Source: Leuctra nigra (taxonomy: Eukaryota > Arthropoda > Insecta > Plecoptera > Leuctridae). From it: 64,000 nt of DNA. Every line of letters begins with the position of its first letter. Within the stretch, counting starts at the first letter, position 1. The stretch spans positions 1,637,546 through 1,701,545 of the forward strand of contig OW203769.1 in NCBI GenBank assembly GCA_934045905.1. Reading direction: 5' to 3'. Below are positions 33,971 to 45,742 of this stretch, one piece after another. Below the pieces are notes generated by a model. That model worked only from the letters and a program-made list of their open reading frames with translations. It was not told the origin of the DNA and ran no database searches. The position numbers were made by a program, and so were the translations under genes.

Positions 33971-34983
33971 AATATCTTACAATACAAGATTTTTGAGTTG
34001 AAGGGTCTGAGAGCTATCGTAATTTTCAACTGTTGGCTTTGTATACGCTCTAGAAGGTATTTGTGAGAATGACCCTAAAATAGACTGTTTGTCACAAATG
34101 CCCCCTTTCAGGGCTAACATCACAAAACCAACTAAAGCGTATACCGTAAAGCCACCAGTTAAAGATTATTGACCAAAAAATAATTTAATGTAAATACAAT
34201 TTCAAGCAATTCAATTACAATTTTTATTGTAAATACAATGTAGAGCTAAAACACTGTTAAAGTTACATTCAAGCTAACTAATTTACAGCATCATGTGCAG
34301 GTATCTACTAGGAACGAAACAATGATCAACGATATCAATTAAATCAATGACAAAGTAACTGAATCCATTCTGCAGTGTAAACCTGTCATGTCAAGTGGCG
34401 GAACTTGAAAACTTTCTCGGTGTCGAAATGGCCAATAAGAAACTTTCTAAAACAGTGAACATGAGGCGCTGCGCAGCGCTCCTGAAATGCTGTAGTGGTG
34501 GGAATTTAGTGAACTATTCGTTACGTATATAATCTTACTAAGTTAAGTAAATATTTGTATAATAAGTATACCTATCGTTCATATTTATAAATAAACATAT
34601 ACATGTGTAAATACATATATTTTTTATTTACGTATTTAATGCGTTTACAATACGGATAACGTATCGACTGAGCCACTGACTGGTCACTACACTGGCATGT
34701 GGAACATAGCGCGTCAGTCTTATGACCCCGTGACACACACTAACGGTTTAAACGGTCCTAAAATATGAACTTGTTTGGTGTTTTCAATGACAATCCCAAT
34801 AAAGTGTCGATCCTCTCCTGCAGACAATCCCACTTCGTCTGTGACGCTTCTCAATGCTTTTAGTCTTCAGTTCGGCTTGATGAGTGACGTCAGCAAAGTG
34901 TAGTAGCTGTATGACGTCTCCAACAGCTGAGAACAAACATCCACTGATTTCCACGACACATTAGGGATGACAATCGTCATCTC
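33971..34983. other. intergenic, no gene recognised
   Basis: AT-rich sequence downstream of the identified part of OR-B. It contains no reading frame with a pattern I recognise. The unplaced last exon of OR-B could lie in this direction. Confidence 0.35.
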
Positions 34984-35512
34984 AGGCCGGGTAGGACCAA
35001 CTTATCGATGGAAAGTGGAATTTAGTGAATCCTATTGGCTGTGGAATTCGCGCCAACTGGATTCATTGGCTATTCGCGTTTTCGAGCAAGGGGGGCACAC
35101 TCTAGTGTGAGAAAGTATTAGTGCTATAGACGGAATCGTTTTCGTTTCGTCCGCAATTTTTATTGATGTTATCAATGTAATTTTGATCAGAAGGCAGTAT
35201 ATATTATGTTCGACAATGCATCACAATTATGGTAAGGAATCTCGTGGAAATGATAAAATTAAGAATAACAAAGTAATAACGTAAACAACACAACTCACAA
35301 GTTATTCCACCTTCACTGACACTTCGATTCCGTAATGACGTCATGACACCAAACCAAAGTAAACTAACCAATGCGCGTCACTGCGCATGACACTTAAGTG
35401 TCATGGTGGTTATAGACTAATTGTCAGTGCTGCCATCTGGTCAGCCCTAAAACGCGAATCTACCCACTAACTATCGATAATTAGCTAATCCAAAGTTAGT
35501 CCTACCCGGCCT
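34984..35512. mobile_element. non-autonomous TIR element, 529 bp
   Basis: The ends aggccgggtaggaccaactt and the matching aagttagtcctacccggcct are inverted complements with one mismatch, and atcgat occurs just inside both. There is no transposase. Confidence 0.75.
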
Positions 35513-35521
35513 AACACCCCT

Positions 35522-35661
35522 TCTACACGCTCACTTTGATAGAGTATATTAAACATACATTTAAATGACGACCTATGTTAAAACATAGGAGGCTTGATCA
35601 TCTACACGGTCTTTTTAAAGTGAAATGCTACTAAAGTCCTATGTTAAAGTGAGCGTGTAGT
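35522..35661. mobile_element. MITE with CTACACGCTCACTTT ends
   Basis: The ends ctacacgctcactttga and ttaaagtgagcgtgtag are inverted complements about 140 bp apart. Inside, 'cctatgtta' repeats in both orientations. Confidence 0.75.
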
Positions 35662-35910
35662 TGGAGTATAGTTGCAACATTCATTGCTTTCCATGAACCA
35701 GATTCAAACGACAACTATGAGTATAAAACGCTCCACTCCGTTTCCAGCACTTACTTTCTGAAATGTTACTAATTTGACGGGCACAAATCCTGCTGCCATT
35801 ACTACTAACGGTTGATTAGCTATCGACATCATGATCCGCATTGATCTCTTGAAGCTTTCCGATGATTCGTACCAATCACAACAGTAGACAGCCTCCCTCA
35901 CTAGCGAGCT

Positions 35911-35945
35911 CTGTAACACGGGACAACAGGTTGATTAGCCATCGT
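35911..35945 (-). repeat. remnant of the duplicated exon 6 in OR-B
   Basis: Immediately upstream of the exon 6 acceptor, the plus strand reads gggacaacaggttgattagc followed by catcg, the same junction as in OR-A, where an exon 6 fragment abuts the acceptor. The rest of the fragment is gone. Confidence 0.7.
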
Positions 35946-37955
35946 ATCTACATAAAAGTGCAATAATGCTTAGAGATCAAATCTGAAGGGACTCTGTAAT
36001 TTATATCCTCAAATTTTATAGTTGAAATGACAGCCATTTTGGATGACAGTGTTAATAAGAATTATCGACTTGACGTTACAATTAGCAATTAAAACACAGT
36101 ATAAGAATGTACATCATTGTTCAGAAACAATTTGTTGACGTTGATTCATCCGCTTCTGCTCATTCATCTTAAGCCTTGTGATTTAATTGCTAATTGTAAC
36201 GCCAAGGCGATTACCTCCTCTGCCAGCTGGTCAGCAAGCCATGCGTTCAATCCAACAAATACGGAAGCCATGAAGATCATTACCAGGATTATAATCGTAA
36301 GTGAGTCGACTAACGGAACCTGAAATCAATCAATCAATCTATCACTAATTAATACCAATTGTATTTCAATACAATAGTTGTTTTTCTTTGTACTAATGTA
36401 CCAATTACAGCCAATTAATTAATTTTAATTTGTACAAATTAATTTTAGTTTATAATCAATCTCAGTGATTGTTATTACGTCTATCTTTTTATTTATAGTT
36501 TCTAATCTTTAAGATTTTCCAGACAAGTGAAGATTTCAATAGTACTACATATATATGTATGAGGGGGAAAGGCTTACTGAAGTTGTATAAACCACGGCGA
36601 TGCAAGAGGCGGTATTCCGCTTATGAATACTGGTTGATATATTCTGACAAAGTCACTGACTAGGCTGAAACAGCATGGGAAAACAGTTGAGAAAGAGCAG
36701 GGAATGTGGTAAGGACATTATGGTGTTGTGGTACGGTAGAACCACCATAACCTCAGTGTTTCCGATTTACTTGAAATTTTGGTGACTTATTGATAATCAT
36801 GCAAAAGTCATTCCATGAAAAATTTAAACACTTCTCTGTCCAGTTTCTGAGATAAATTGATTTGTCTCCCCATGTTATCTTATGGCGGAAAAAGAAAATC
36901 GTGTCATTTTTAGGTTATAATGAAAATCAATTTTTTGTGTGGATAGATTTGAACGTATTGTTTTTTTATGGTAGACATCATGAACATACTGTCAGGGAAA
37001 AAACTGAAAACAATACCAACGTGCGCCATTTCAAAAGTTAATAAACCAAATTCGAAATTATTTTTCTATACCTCCCACGTAAGTTTTGTTCGTTCTCAAA
37101 ATACATAAAATTGAAAACTCATTATTGAACTGGAGTTGCAAACTACATGACATTAAATGAATCTGCTAATCTTAAATATACTTGAAAAGAAAATGTTTTT
37201 TAAACTTGTAATTTCAAGAAATAATATTTTGTAAAATTAATCGACCATAAATATTGCAAAGGGAGTATAAATAATTTAGACCTACTATAGTGATGCGTTA
37301 ATATTATTCTTCCCACCTGAGCCGTTAGAACTATCCTCGACCATTGAGATGAAACCTGATGACAATTTATGTAAGAGTTCACAATTTAATAATAATAATC
37401 TGTTTAAAAATAATTTTATGACAGTAATCCACCCCTGGAACCTTAAGATTCCTTCCTGGAGGCCAGTTTTTGAGCTTTCAAGTTTTGAAACCGTTTTACG
37501 TTTGCATTGCATACAACTTTAAAAAGTAAAAGTCTAAGGCCTAGTTGTAAACATTTTCAGGTTTTATACAATGAAGCCCTTAGAATTGAACCTTTTCAAG
37601 TTTTATACAATGCAAACGTAAAGGGGTTGGAAAGCGTGAATCTCAAGAATTAAGCACCCTCCATGTGGAATTCGCCACCTGTTAAAAACCACTGTAGAAT
37701 AACCGACCTGATGAGTGCCTGATGATGCTGGATACAGTCCATCTGGCGCCTGCGCATCTCCACTCCAAGCTCAATCCGCTTCTTCTCAGCAACTTTCTTC
37801 CTTATGACACGCGCGACAAACTCATTTGTTTTCGGTATATTTTCATCTACGTCTGTCGGAACTTTGAGAATAGAATGTGTTACATTCATCATAAGTGTTC
37901 GACATCCCACTTTCTTCTTGCCTAAGTAGGAGGTGACTTTCTCTTGATTGTCAGC

Positions 37956-38351
37956 TCCTCCTTGACTTAACTCCATCACACCTCGCTCAGCTGGTGTTCG
38001 ACTGTTCTCAGTCTTCTGGCGACGCTTGGCCATGATGTACTCGAGACTGTCAGCTCCTCCTTGACTTAACTCCATCACACCTCGCTCAGCTGGTGTTCGA
38101 CTGTTCTCAGTCTTCTGGCGACGCTTGGCCATGATGTGCTCGAGACTGTCAGCTCCTCCTTGACTTAACTCCATCACACCTCGCTCAGATGGTGTTCGAC
38201 TGTTCTCAGTCTTCTGGCGACGCTTGGCCTTGATGTGCTCGAGACTGTCAGCTCTTCCTTGACTTAACTCCATCACACCTCGCTCAGATGGTGTTCGACT
38301 GTTCTCAGTCTTCTGGCGACGCTTGGCCATGATGTGCTCGAGACTGTCAGC
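37956..38351 (-). repeat. 33-codon tandem repeat in OR-B cytoplasmic loop 2 (four units)
   Basis: Four units of 99 bp encode the same 33-residue unit as in OR-A (ADSLEHIMAKRRQK...ELSQGG), followed by a diverged start of a fifth (ADNQEKV). The frame is open throughout exon 3. Differences between units are single codons (M/K, H/Y, S/A). Confidence 0.95.
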
Positions 38352-39426
38352 TCGGATATTTAACAACTTGTCGCACAGAACTCGGAATTGACAGGTAAGT
38401 TGCATGTAAAATATGAACGTTATTATATGCAACGTAAATAATAGCAACATATTTACCACCCATGCGACTAAGACAACTGTCCCTGAAATTTCACGGGTTG
38501 GTGATTTTGACGTATCATAAGGAAAGTAGAACCTGAAAAATAATGTCATCTTATGATCTTATTAATGGCATTTAAAGTTAATTAAGTATGTTATTGCATT
38601 TGATTGATTGTTTTTGTCACTACCGAGCGAAATGTGTAGGTGTTATTAGAGAGCCTAGTTATATTTTCTATATTTAATATACCTACCAGGTATGAGATTG
38701 TTAACCTAATGATGTTTAATTTCTTACCCCAGTTTATCCATAGACATGATCCAGGGGAGCAGAATCAAAAATGAAATTAACACAAATGCGAACATTGCTC
38801 GTACAACGTGTTTTGCGAAGAAGTCGGTTAGTCTCGTAGTTCTTTGTATCATCAAGAGAGAGCGGTAATGTTGCGAGGAGTATCTACAGATGATGTGTTC
38901 AAGCGACAACATCAAGCCACGAATATTCTCGGGATCCCAGTAAATTGTACACAGGTGGATTGCAAAGGCAGTCACACATATCTCATAGAATATGAGTCTT
39001 GGTAGCTCTTGAAGTGTAATCGTCTTCCAGTAGACGAAGAAGTAAACCCAGCGGATGAAGAAAGCTTCCAGGAAACTTTCAATAACGAAGATGCGGAATA
39101 GGAAAAACTTCAACGTATGTTTCCAGTTCTTGTTGGCGACTGCAGAATACGCGTACATTCCTGTGAACCAATACCAGCTGCTCGAATTCGTCAAGTTAAT
39201 TGAGAGTTGTACACGTACACCTTTTACTCCAGCCAATAGCGACAAGGTACTGCCTTCGATTTAGGGAAATAGGTAAGTGTACAACAGATAATCGAATGAC
39301 AATAGAGCTGCAGAATGCAACGTTATCACTGACATAATTGATTGTAAGTTAAATTGTATCGGTTATTTTAATTTGCTTCCAACGTGCGTCAAAATACTCG
39401 AACATCATAACTCGTCATTTACAATA

Positions 39427-40597
39427 CTAGGAAAACGCTCAGTGTACCGCGTTGATGAGCGAGCACGGATACGTGCAAATTCTCGAACCGGAAATGCGTA
39501 CACAACGCACAGAAAACATATACATCTATATTGAACTGAAATATTGAACACTCAATCAACATAAGTATGCTTTTCATCGAAACTTGAAAATAGCATCTAA
39601 GTACCCTGGCACATATAGCAAATCAAATTCAATTCAATTGGCACTGGAAAACAATCATTTCGATACTTCATATCTGACAGTTATTAAAACTGTCAATAAG
39701 TGCATATGTTCTTGACTGATTGGGATAAAAATTTGTAAAATAAGAGACAGTGTTGGTCTTAACGCTCATGCAAAATACTAGGAAAACGCTCAGTGTAACG
39801 CGTTGATAAGCGAGCACGGGTACGTGCAAATTCTCGAACCGGAAAAACGTACACAACGCACATAAAGCATATACATCCATATTGAATTGAAATATGATCC
39901 ACTCCTTCAACATAAAAGTATACTTTTCATCGAAACTTGAAAATAGCATCTAACCCTGGTATATAAAGCAAATCAGATTCAATTCAACTGGCAATGGAAA
40001 ACATTCATTTCGATACTTCACAACTGACAGCTATTAAACATGTCAATAAGTTCATACGTTCTGAACTGATTGGATGAAAATTTGTAAAATAAGAGGCAAT
40101 GTTGGTTCTAACGACCATGCAAAATATGAGTTGGATCAGATTTATATCAGACCATAAAAAGGGTGGTTTGGCTACAAGCCATTATAAATTAAGCTTAAAA
40201 ATGTCAGTAAAATGTCTATTACTATTAAAGTTCATTATAGACTTTACAGATTTGTCAAAAAATACTTAAAATACTTGTACCAATGACAATGCAAATTTTG
40301 TTGATGATCGGTTAAACGATTGCAGTTATATTGACACACAGAGTTTCTTTCATCCCCATTGCCAAGCACAGCATCAACTACACATCAAGTTTCCGATGCA
40401 ACCAATGGATCGGTCTTTCTGAAAATCATTTTGACCATAACGAGAATAGTAATATAAGTTTTGTGAAAAAATTGGCCTGATCCATTACTTCGTTTGGCAG
40501 GAGACGCCAAATGCACAAATACACACAAAAACAAACAAAAAAAACACAGAGATTCGAGCCATAAGTTTCAAATGGAGACGCTCGCTACGCTCGCTTG
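39427..40597 (-). mobile_element. H2 copy 3 plus a truncated tandem H2 3' end, in intron 1 of OR-B
   Basis: Inverted H2 ends (ctaggaaaacgctcagtgta) occur twice, at 39,427 and 39,778. The stretch 39,427-39,777 is a partial 3' end joined directly to a longer copy that runs to the GAGCGAGCG end at about 40,597. The two 3' segments are alike over about 330 bp, a tandem arrangement. Confidence 0.7.
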
Positions 40598-41434
40598 ATA
40601 AATAAAATAATCAAGAGTCAATCTAAGAAACTTCGCATTGTCAAAAAAAACTTTCTTTGTTTTCAGGGAGGTTAAGGGTATTCGAGGATACCATGTGACA
40701 AAACATATAAAATACGAAATTGGCCAAATTATTGTTCATTAGAGAAAGATAATGTATTTTCCTAATTCAATAAGGATTCTACAACCCACTTGACCTTTTT
40801 CGCCTCTAATATTTTGGTCACAACTTTTTATTAAAAAAAACAAACAAAAAAAACGCCAGCAATCATTCTACAGACTTGCAAGTGGGCTCGTGTTCTTCGT
40901 TATGAATATAGGCAAAGACGGCACTAAATTTCTTTTTGTCACTATCTTGATATCTAGTCATTTCGTCATTTACAATAAATGGCAACCCACAGGCACCAAT
41001 AAATGTGCGTTTTAGGCGAAACTGCCGGTATCTACCGACTTCAATTTATACTAATTGAAATAAAAATAAAATATCGAAAAATAACTAGTTACTCCCTAGG
41101 CTCGCCCAGCTAGGTATAAGTATTATGATTATTCATGCCAAGTTTCAGCTTGCCGTAGTTACGGTGTTGTCTGTGAATCGTTTTATTCAGTTTGGATCGT
41201 CCCGGATATTTTTTTGACTTTCCAAAGTGGGTTTTCGCTAAATATCAATCACTACTAACATCTTCTTACAATAGACGTGTTGACAAGTTTGCGATCGTAC
41301 GAATAGTGATTTGAAAACTATCACCCAATGATCAAAATACATATTTGCCTTGACTTACCTAAGGAATCCATTAAAGATATAATTCGATTGAAAACTGTGA
41401 ACTCTTCCCGTGTCTGCGGATGTAATGTCGTCAT

Positions 41435-42612
41435 GGCTTATAAACGAGTCAGCAATAATGATGTCCACTCAGATAACATTCCAGATTCCTTCTCCTTACC
41501 GCTGACTCAACGCTGTGTCACCAGACGATCTGGCCGGTGGTTTGCTTCTGTGTTCCCATGACGTGTCAATATTTTATTCGTCATAGGTTAGTCTGCTAAG
41601 AACGTCGTCAATTGAGCGTGGTTAATGTGATTATTTATTAAATTTAATGGAACTTAATGTATTTTTTACCTATTCAAATGCAAACTAAACTTTATATTTT
41701 TGGAACTTTCGTCATGATTCTAAAGCAATTGGAAAACGTTTACAACTGAATCAGTTCATAAAATGAACTTCGAAGAAAGCAACATTTTTTTTAATACATT
41801 TATTTACATATTATTGCTTTTGTGGGTCGTCAACTCAGCACAAATGTGGTTTTAAGTTCACTGAAGTGGTATTGTGAATACAAAATATCATGTTTTAATA
41901 AAAATGTTTTCTATACTTCAATAAAAAGTATATTTTTAATTATTTATTTCAATGGGGACTTGTACTAGATACGTGTAAGGTATGTACGTCAGTTGCAAAT
42001 CGATGTTTCGACTAACTTTGCTTTAAAGGCGATCGAATAGAATACAAATTATCTATTGTCGTTTTTGAACTACTTTTGTAGGTAATTATGTTAGAGTCAT
42101 TTAAAATCGCTTACATTCAAAATTATTTACAAATGCATTATTATTAAAATCATTATGCAACAAACCATTCACTGAAGAAACCTTAAAATTAAATTTAATA
42201 AATTTCCCAATGTATAATTCGCATTTGCCAATAAGTTATTCTTTAATTTTGAAATTTGAATATAAAATATTAATATTTTCAAATTAACATACAAATTAAA
42301 ATGTTGCCTTTACGTACAAAAAAAACTCAAAGTAAATTCAATTAAATGGACTTCGATATAAATATGGATGAGTGACGAGATTTTATTCCAGCAGATTTGT
42401 AAAATTCAAAGCGATAAATAATGACAATTACCGTTATTACATGAAAAAATTTAAATTTTCATTCTTGACTATCAAAATCAAATTTTATTTTACATTTAAG
42501 CGGGGAAAATTACAGAAATGTGACATCATTTTTATATCCAACAGTGGTGTTACCATGGAAATGACTTTGTTGCCATAGCAATATAGCAAGAAATTATCCA
42601 CAATAAATATAA
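41435..42612. other. intergenic region upstream of OR-B, no gene recognised
   Basis: Very AT-rich sequence. No coding pattern or clear promoter element was recognised. Confidence 0.4.
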
Positions 42613-43484
42613 CTAGGAAAACGCTCTGAGTAACGCGTTGATGAGCGAGCACGGATACGCGGAACACCTCGAACCGAAATTATGTCTATCGAAAATATCA
42701 TTAAAAGCCAATAAATCTTGAATTTCGTCAGACTTGAATAAAAATCTCTAAATATTCCTAAAATGTTAGTATCAACCCTTATGATTGAACTGTTCCTTGT
42801 TAATATTCAAAAATCACAGGATCTCTTTAAAAAAATATACCTGGGACCACTCAAATCATATGATATTAGTGTGTACACAATATCAGATCAATCTGTTGAA
42901 CGGTCATTATTAGTTTCATTTCGTTTGAAACTTTCTGCTCTAACTACCTTGCCTTGAACTGAAGATTCGAAGTCGCCGTGAATTTGACAGCCAACACGCA
43001 AAATGTCACTAAAATTACAAAACCTTTTGAAAATAACTACAGATTTGACTGAAAATTGGCAAAAATACCTTAAATGTTGGTACCAATGACCATGCAAAGT
43101 TTTTAGTTGATCGGTCAATCGGTTCTAGTTTAAATTTCAAAAATCACAGGAAAAATGGTTTCAAATTTGAACCAATTAATGGATTTGGCTGAAATTTATT
43201 ATGATTGGGTACAATGTTGGTTGCAATGTCTTTGCTAAATTTCAAATTGATCAAACCAACCAATCGAAAGATAATTTTTTTAAAATTTGCACCAATCAGG
43301 GGATTTCAAAAAAATTAGGGTCTGCAACAATCAGAAATGTTACGTACTTGTGTGCAAAATTTCAGCTCGATCGAAGAAAAACTCTGACCTGTATATCGTC
43401 AGTAACAGAAAAAAAAAAAAAAAAAAAAAAAACAGAGGTCCGTGCCAAAAGAGCCAAAAGGAGACGCTCGCTTCGCTCGCTCAA
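42613..43484 (-). mobile_element. H2 copy 4
   Basis: An inverted copy: it starts ctaggaaaacgctctgagta at 42,613 and ends with ggagacgctcgcttcgctcg and ctcaa at about 43,484. It is 0.87 kb, with the interior deleted. Confidence 0.75.
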
Positions 43485-44267
43485 AAACTGTTTTATGTTC
43501 AAGTTCATCTTAACTTTCACATTATTTTACCATTACTCTAACTTCTATTAACAACACTTTCCAATTCAGGAGCGTCAGAACTTTCACGCAGAGTTTGAAG
43601 ATCCAGCCCATCACATGTGACGTGAAAACATCTCATTATATTCTATGTTTGAGTATAAGCTCAAACAAACGTAATCGTGGTCTTATGGCATTTAACATTG
43701 GATCCATTTTCTAGCACTCAGTGGAATAAGAACTAAGCCCAAATGATAATCCGATGACGACAACAATACACATTTAGTTGTAAATATTGATTGATCAACT
43801 TGGTTCTGCTCGTGCGCAGTGTCACTCAGGTGACGATAATATTGCCTACTCTGCGTATGTACACAACAAAGTTGATCAACCAAACTTGTTAGTGTGGACA
43901 CTGGACTTTCTATATTATATGTTTTGAGGGGGAAGTTATGTGACAATCAATTAAAGGGGGCATCGGCTGACCTTGGCTTTTCTTATATAATTCCTGGACA
44001 CAATTTTAGTAATGCGTATTCATTACATTATTAAACTCTTATAAAAGCACCAATATTGATTTTTAGGTGTTTATGTTTTCTAAATTAACTAGGAGCGATG
44101 TAAAATAAGTAGACACATTATCGAAAACACTGTACATAATACACGTTATACAAATAGAATTTGGTCCCTACATTTGCAATATTGAAATTAGGTAATTGTT
44201 TCATCAATTACGTTGATATTAAATTGTACCTATCAATTCGTTCAGAATAATGCCTGTTATAAATCGA

Positions 44268-44302
44268 TTCAGTTCACGTTTGGTTTCATTCCGAAAGGGT
44301 TG
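44268..44302 (+). promoter_or_regulatory. candidate Inr plus DPE core promoter of the gustatory receptor
   Basis: TTCAGTT with A at 44,271 matches the arthropod initiator TCAGTY. GGTTG at 44,298-44,302 fits the downstream promoter element RGWYV at +28 to +32, the required exact spacing. The start codon follows 48 bp after +1. There is no TATA box at -30. Chance matches are possible. Confidence 0.4.
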
Positions 44303-44318
44303 TTGAATTTGAGTGACA

Positions 44319-45530
44319 ATGAAACGTAGCAAGATAAATGTGGAGGTGCCACGTTTACAGGAGCTATCATCAGCTATACGGCACCTCCACTACATCTCCC
44401 GTCTCATTGGTCTCGCGCCATTCTCCCAGGACTTCGTGTCCAACAAGATGGCGGCTGCTTATACCTTGATGCTCGCTGCCGGCTCGCTCACCGTAGCGAT
44501 CTCCTCGGTACAGAATTATCTGGAACAATCCAAGGGGAAATCTCTGGTCCTTTACGCCTCCAGAATCTTAGCAACAGTAACGTCATCACTTGCAATTATC
44601 ACGTCACTTTTGTGTTCGCTTTACTTGCTGCCGAAGTTGAAGGATATTTTAAGTAATTTGGATCGAGTGAACAAGGAACTGGAAGGAAGTGGAACTTTGA
44701 CGAAGATCACCCGAGGTATTATAATAGAGTTGTCAACTGTAAGCGTGTTGTTAGCAGTCGCATTTATTATGGAAGTAGCCATGTGGGGTCAGTTCTCACT
44801 TATCAGCGTCGTGAATTACTTGTCAATTATTTGCATTTACCTCACTGTCATTCAGTTCGTCAGCTTCGTGCTTTTCCTAAAGCTTCTCTTCGCATCAATG
44901 AACCACCATCTTGAATTACTCTCAACTGAACAAGATGGCCGCAGCTTCACAATCATCAAGTTCGATGACGAATCATTGACAACGGATTGGAAGAGTTTTG
45001 TCAGGAATCTGAGCAGGATTTATCAAGATCTTCATCTGGCGTCTCGCTACATCAATTCAGCTTACGGATATCAAATTCTAACGATACTTCTCTCTTTGGT
45101 GTTCAGCATCATTTCTCTAAGCAACAAAATCATCTTTGAATTGAAGATTATTCTAGAACACAATAATTTCGACGGCGTACAATACGAAGGAAAAGAGGTA
45201 TATTTATCTAGTCTAGGTCTCAAAACCACTTTATTTGATTGCTACTGGCTGTTCCTAAACGTATTCATGACAGTGGTTTTAGCCGGGGCATGTCACGTGA
45301 CCTGTGAAGAGGCCAATACGACGTCATTGTTAGCTCAACAATGTATTCTGATTGATGACGTAAGTGTGGGCGTGAAGAAGGAGCTGAAGGAGTTTGTGGA
45401 CCAAATGCATCGTTATCCCGTGATCTTCAGCGCTGCTGACGTCATACAGTTGGACTTGACGTTATTGCTGAGTGTTGTTGCCACGGTGGCGAGCTACACG
45501 ATTATCCTGCTTGGGCTTTACCCGGTGTGA
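44319..45530 (+). CDS. gustatory receptor family protein (7tm_7), single exon
   Basis: The 403-residue protein reads from ATG at 44,319 without an intron. It has about seven hydrophobic segments (roughly residues 47-67, 82-104, 139-158, 163-194, 251-273, 304-330 and 378-402). The N terminus has the short GLAPF motif common before TM1. The C-terminal half has the Gr pattern TTLFDCYW in TM6, then FSAADVIQLDLTLLLSVVAT and SYTIILLGLY, a variant of the family's TYhhhhhQF signature. Length is typical for insect gustatory receptors, which are ligand-gated cation channels of taste neurons with a cytoplasmic N terminus. It lies between OR-B and OR-C on the opposite strand. The ligand cannot be inferred. 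Lack of introns could reflect retroposition, but no poly-A tail or target duplication was seen. Confidence 0.85.
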   Translation: MKRSKINVEVPRLQELSSAIRHLHYISRLIGLAPFSQDFVSNKMAAAYTLMLAAGSLTVAISSVQNYLEQSKGKSLVLYASRILATVTSSLAIITSLLCSLYLLPKLKDILSNLDRVNKELEGSGTLTKITRGIIIELSTVSVLLAVAFIMEVAMWGQFSLISVVNYLSIICIYLTVIQFVSFVLFLKLLFASMNHHLELLSTEQDGRSFTIIKFDDESLTTDWKSFVRNLSRIYQDLHLASRYINSAYGYQILTILLSLVFSIISLSNKIIFELKIILEHNNFDGVQYEGKEVYLSSLGLKTTLFDCYWLFLNVFMTVVLAGACHVTCEEANTTSLLAQQCILIDDVSVGVKKELKEFVDQMHRYPVIFSAADVIQLDLTLLLSVVATVASYTIILLGLYPV

Positions 45531-45551
45531 AGCTTCAATTATACCAAATAT

Positions 45552-45580
45552 CTAGTGGAGCGGTCGCTCCATTTAGCCAA
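45552..45580 (-). repeat. H1 3' tip alone
   Basis: ctagtggagcggtcgctcca is the inverted terminal stem and CTAG of H1, with only a few more bases (tttagcc) of the element. It starts 21 bp after the gustatory receptor stop codon. Confidence 0.65.
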
Positions 45581-45587
45581 AAGAATG

Positions 45588-45742
45588 TGTCGAAGCGTAT
45601 TTTTTACTTTTTTTGTTTATTTCTATTACAATCGGTCTAAAATCAAAATTTTTACTTCCCGAATTTTTCATCGATGAAATTATACAGTGGGGATTGTGGC
45701 CAGACAATAAATAAAGTTATTAAAAAATACCCTTCGACACTT
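45588..45742. mobile_element. small MITE-like inverted repeat
   Basis: gtgtcgaagcgtatttttta and taaaaaatacccttcgacac are imperfect inverted complements about 150 bp apart. Confidence 0.45.

Larger units (their letters stand above)
35755..41434 (-). pseudogene. OR-B: odorant receptor with repeat-expanded loop, frame broken in exon 4
   Basis: It is a paralogue of OR-A and OR-C. Exons on the minus strand: 41,434-41,359 (starts MTTLHPQTREEF, ends SLMDSL), 39,160-38,728 (FLEAFFIRWVYFF; ends PWIMSMDKLG), 38,532-37,708 (FYFPYD, CQFRVLCDKLL, the repeat array, DCIQHHQALIR), 36,664-36,578, 36,319-36,215 (TM6; ends WLADQLAEE) and 35,910-35,755 (SSLVREAVYCCDWYESSESF, GFVPVKLVTFQK). Intron phases 1, 2, 2, 0, 0 match OR-C. 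Exon 4 is 87 bp against 100 bp in OR-A and OR-C, so the frame is lost after VFISGI; no nearby alternative acceptor restores it without deleting part of TM5. The exon 3 donor gtcggt is weak. The last exon was not found. A single assembly error in exon 4 would make it intact. Confidence 0.8.
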
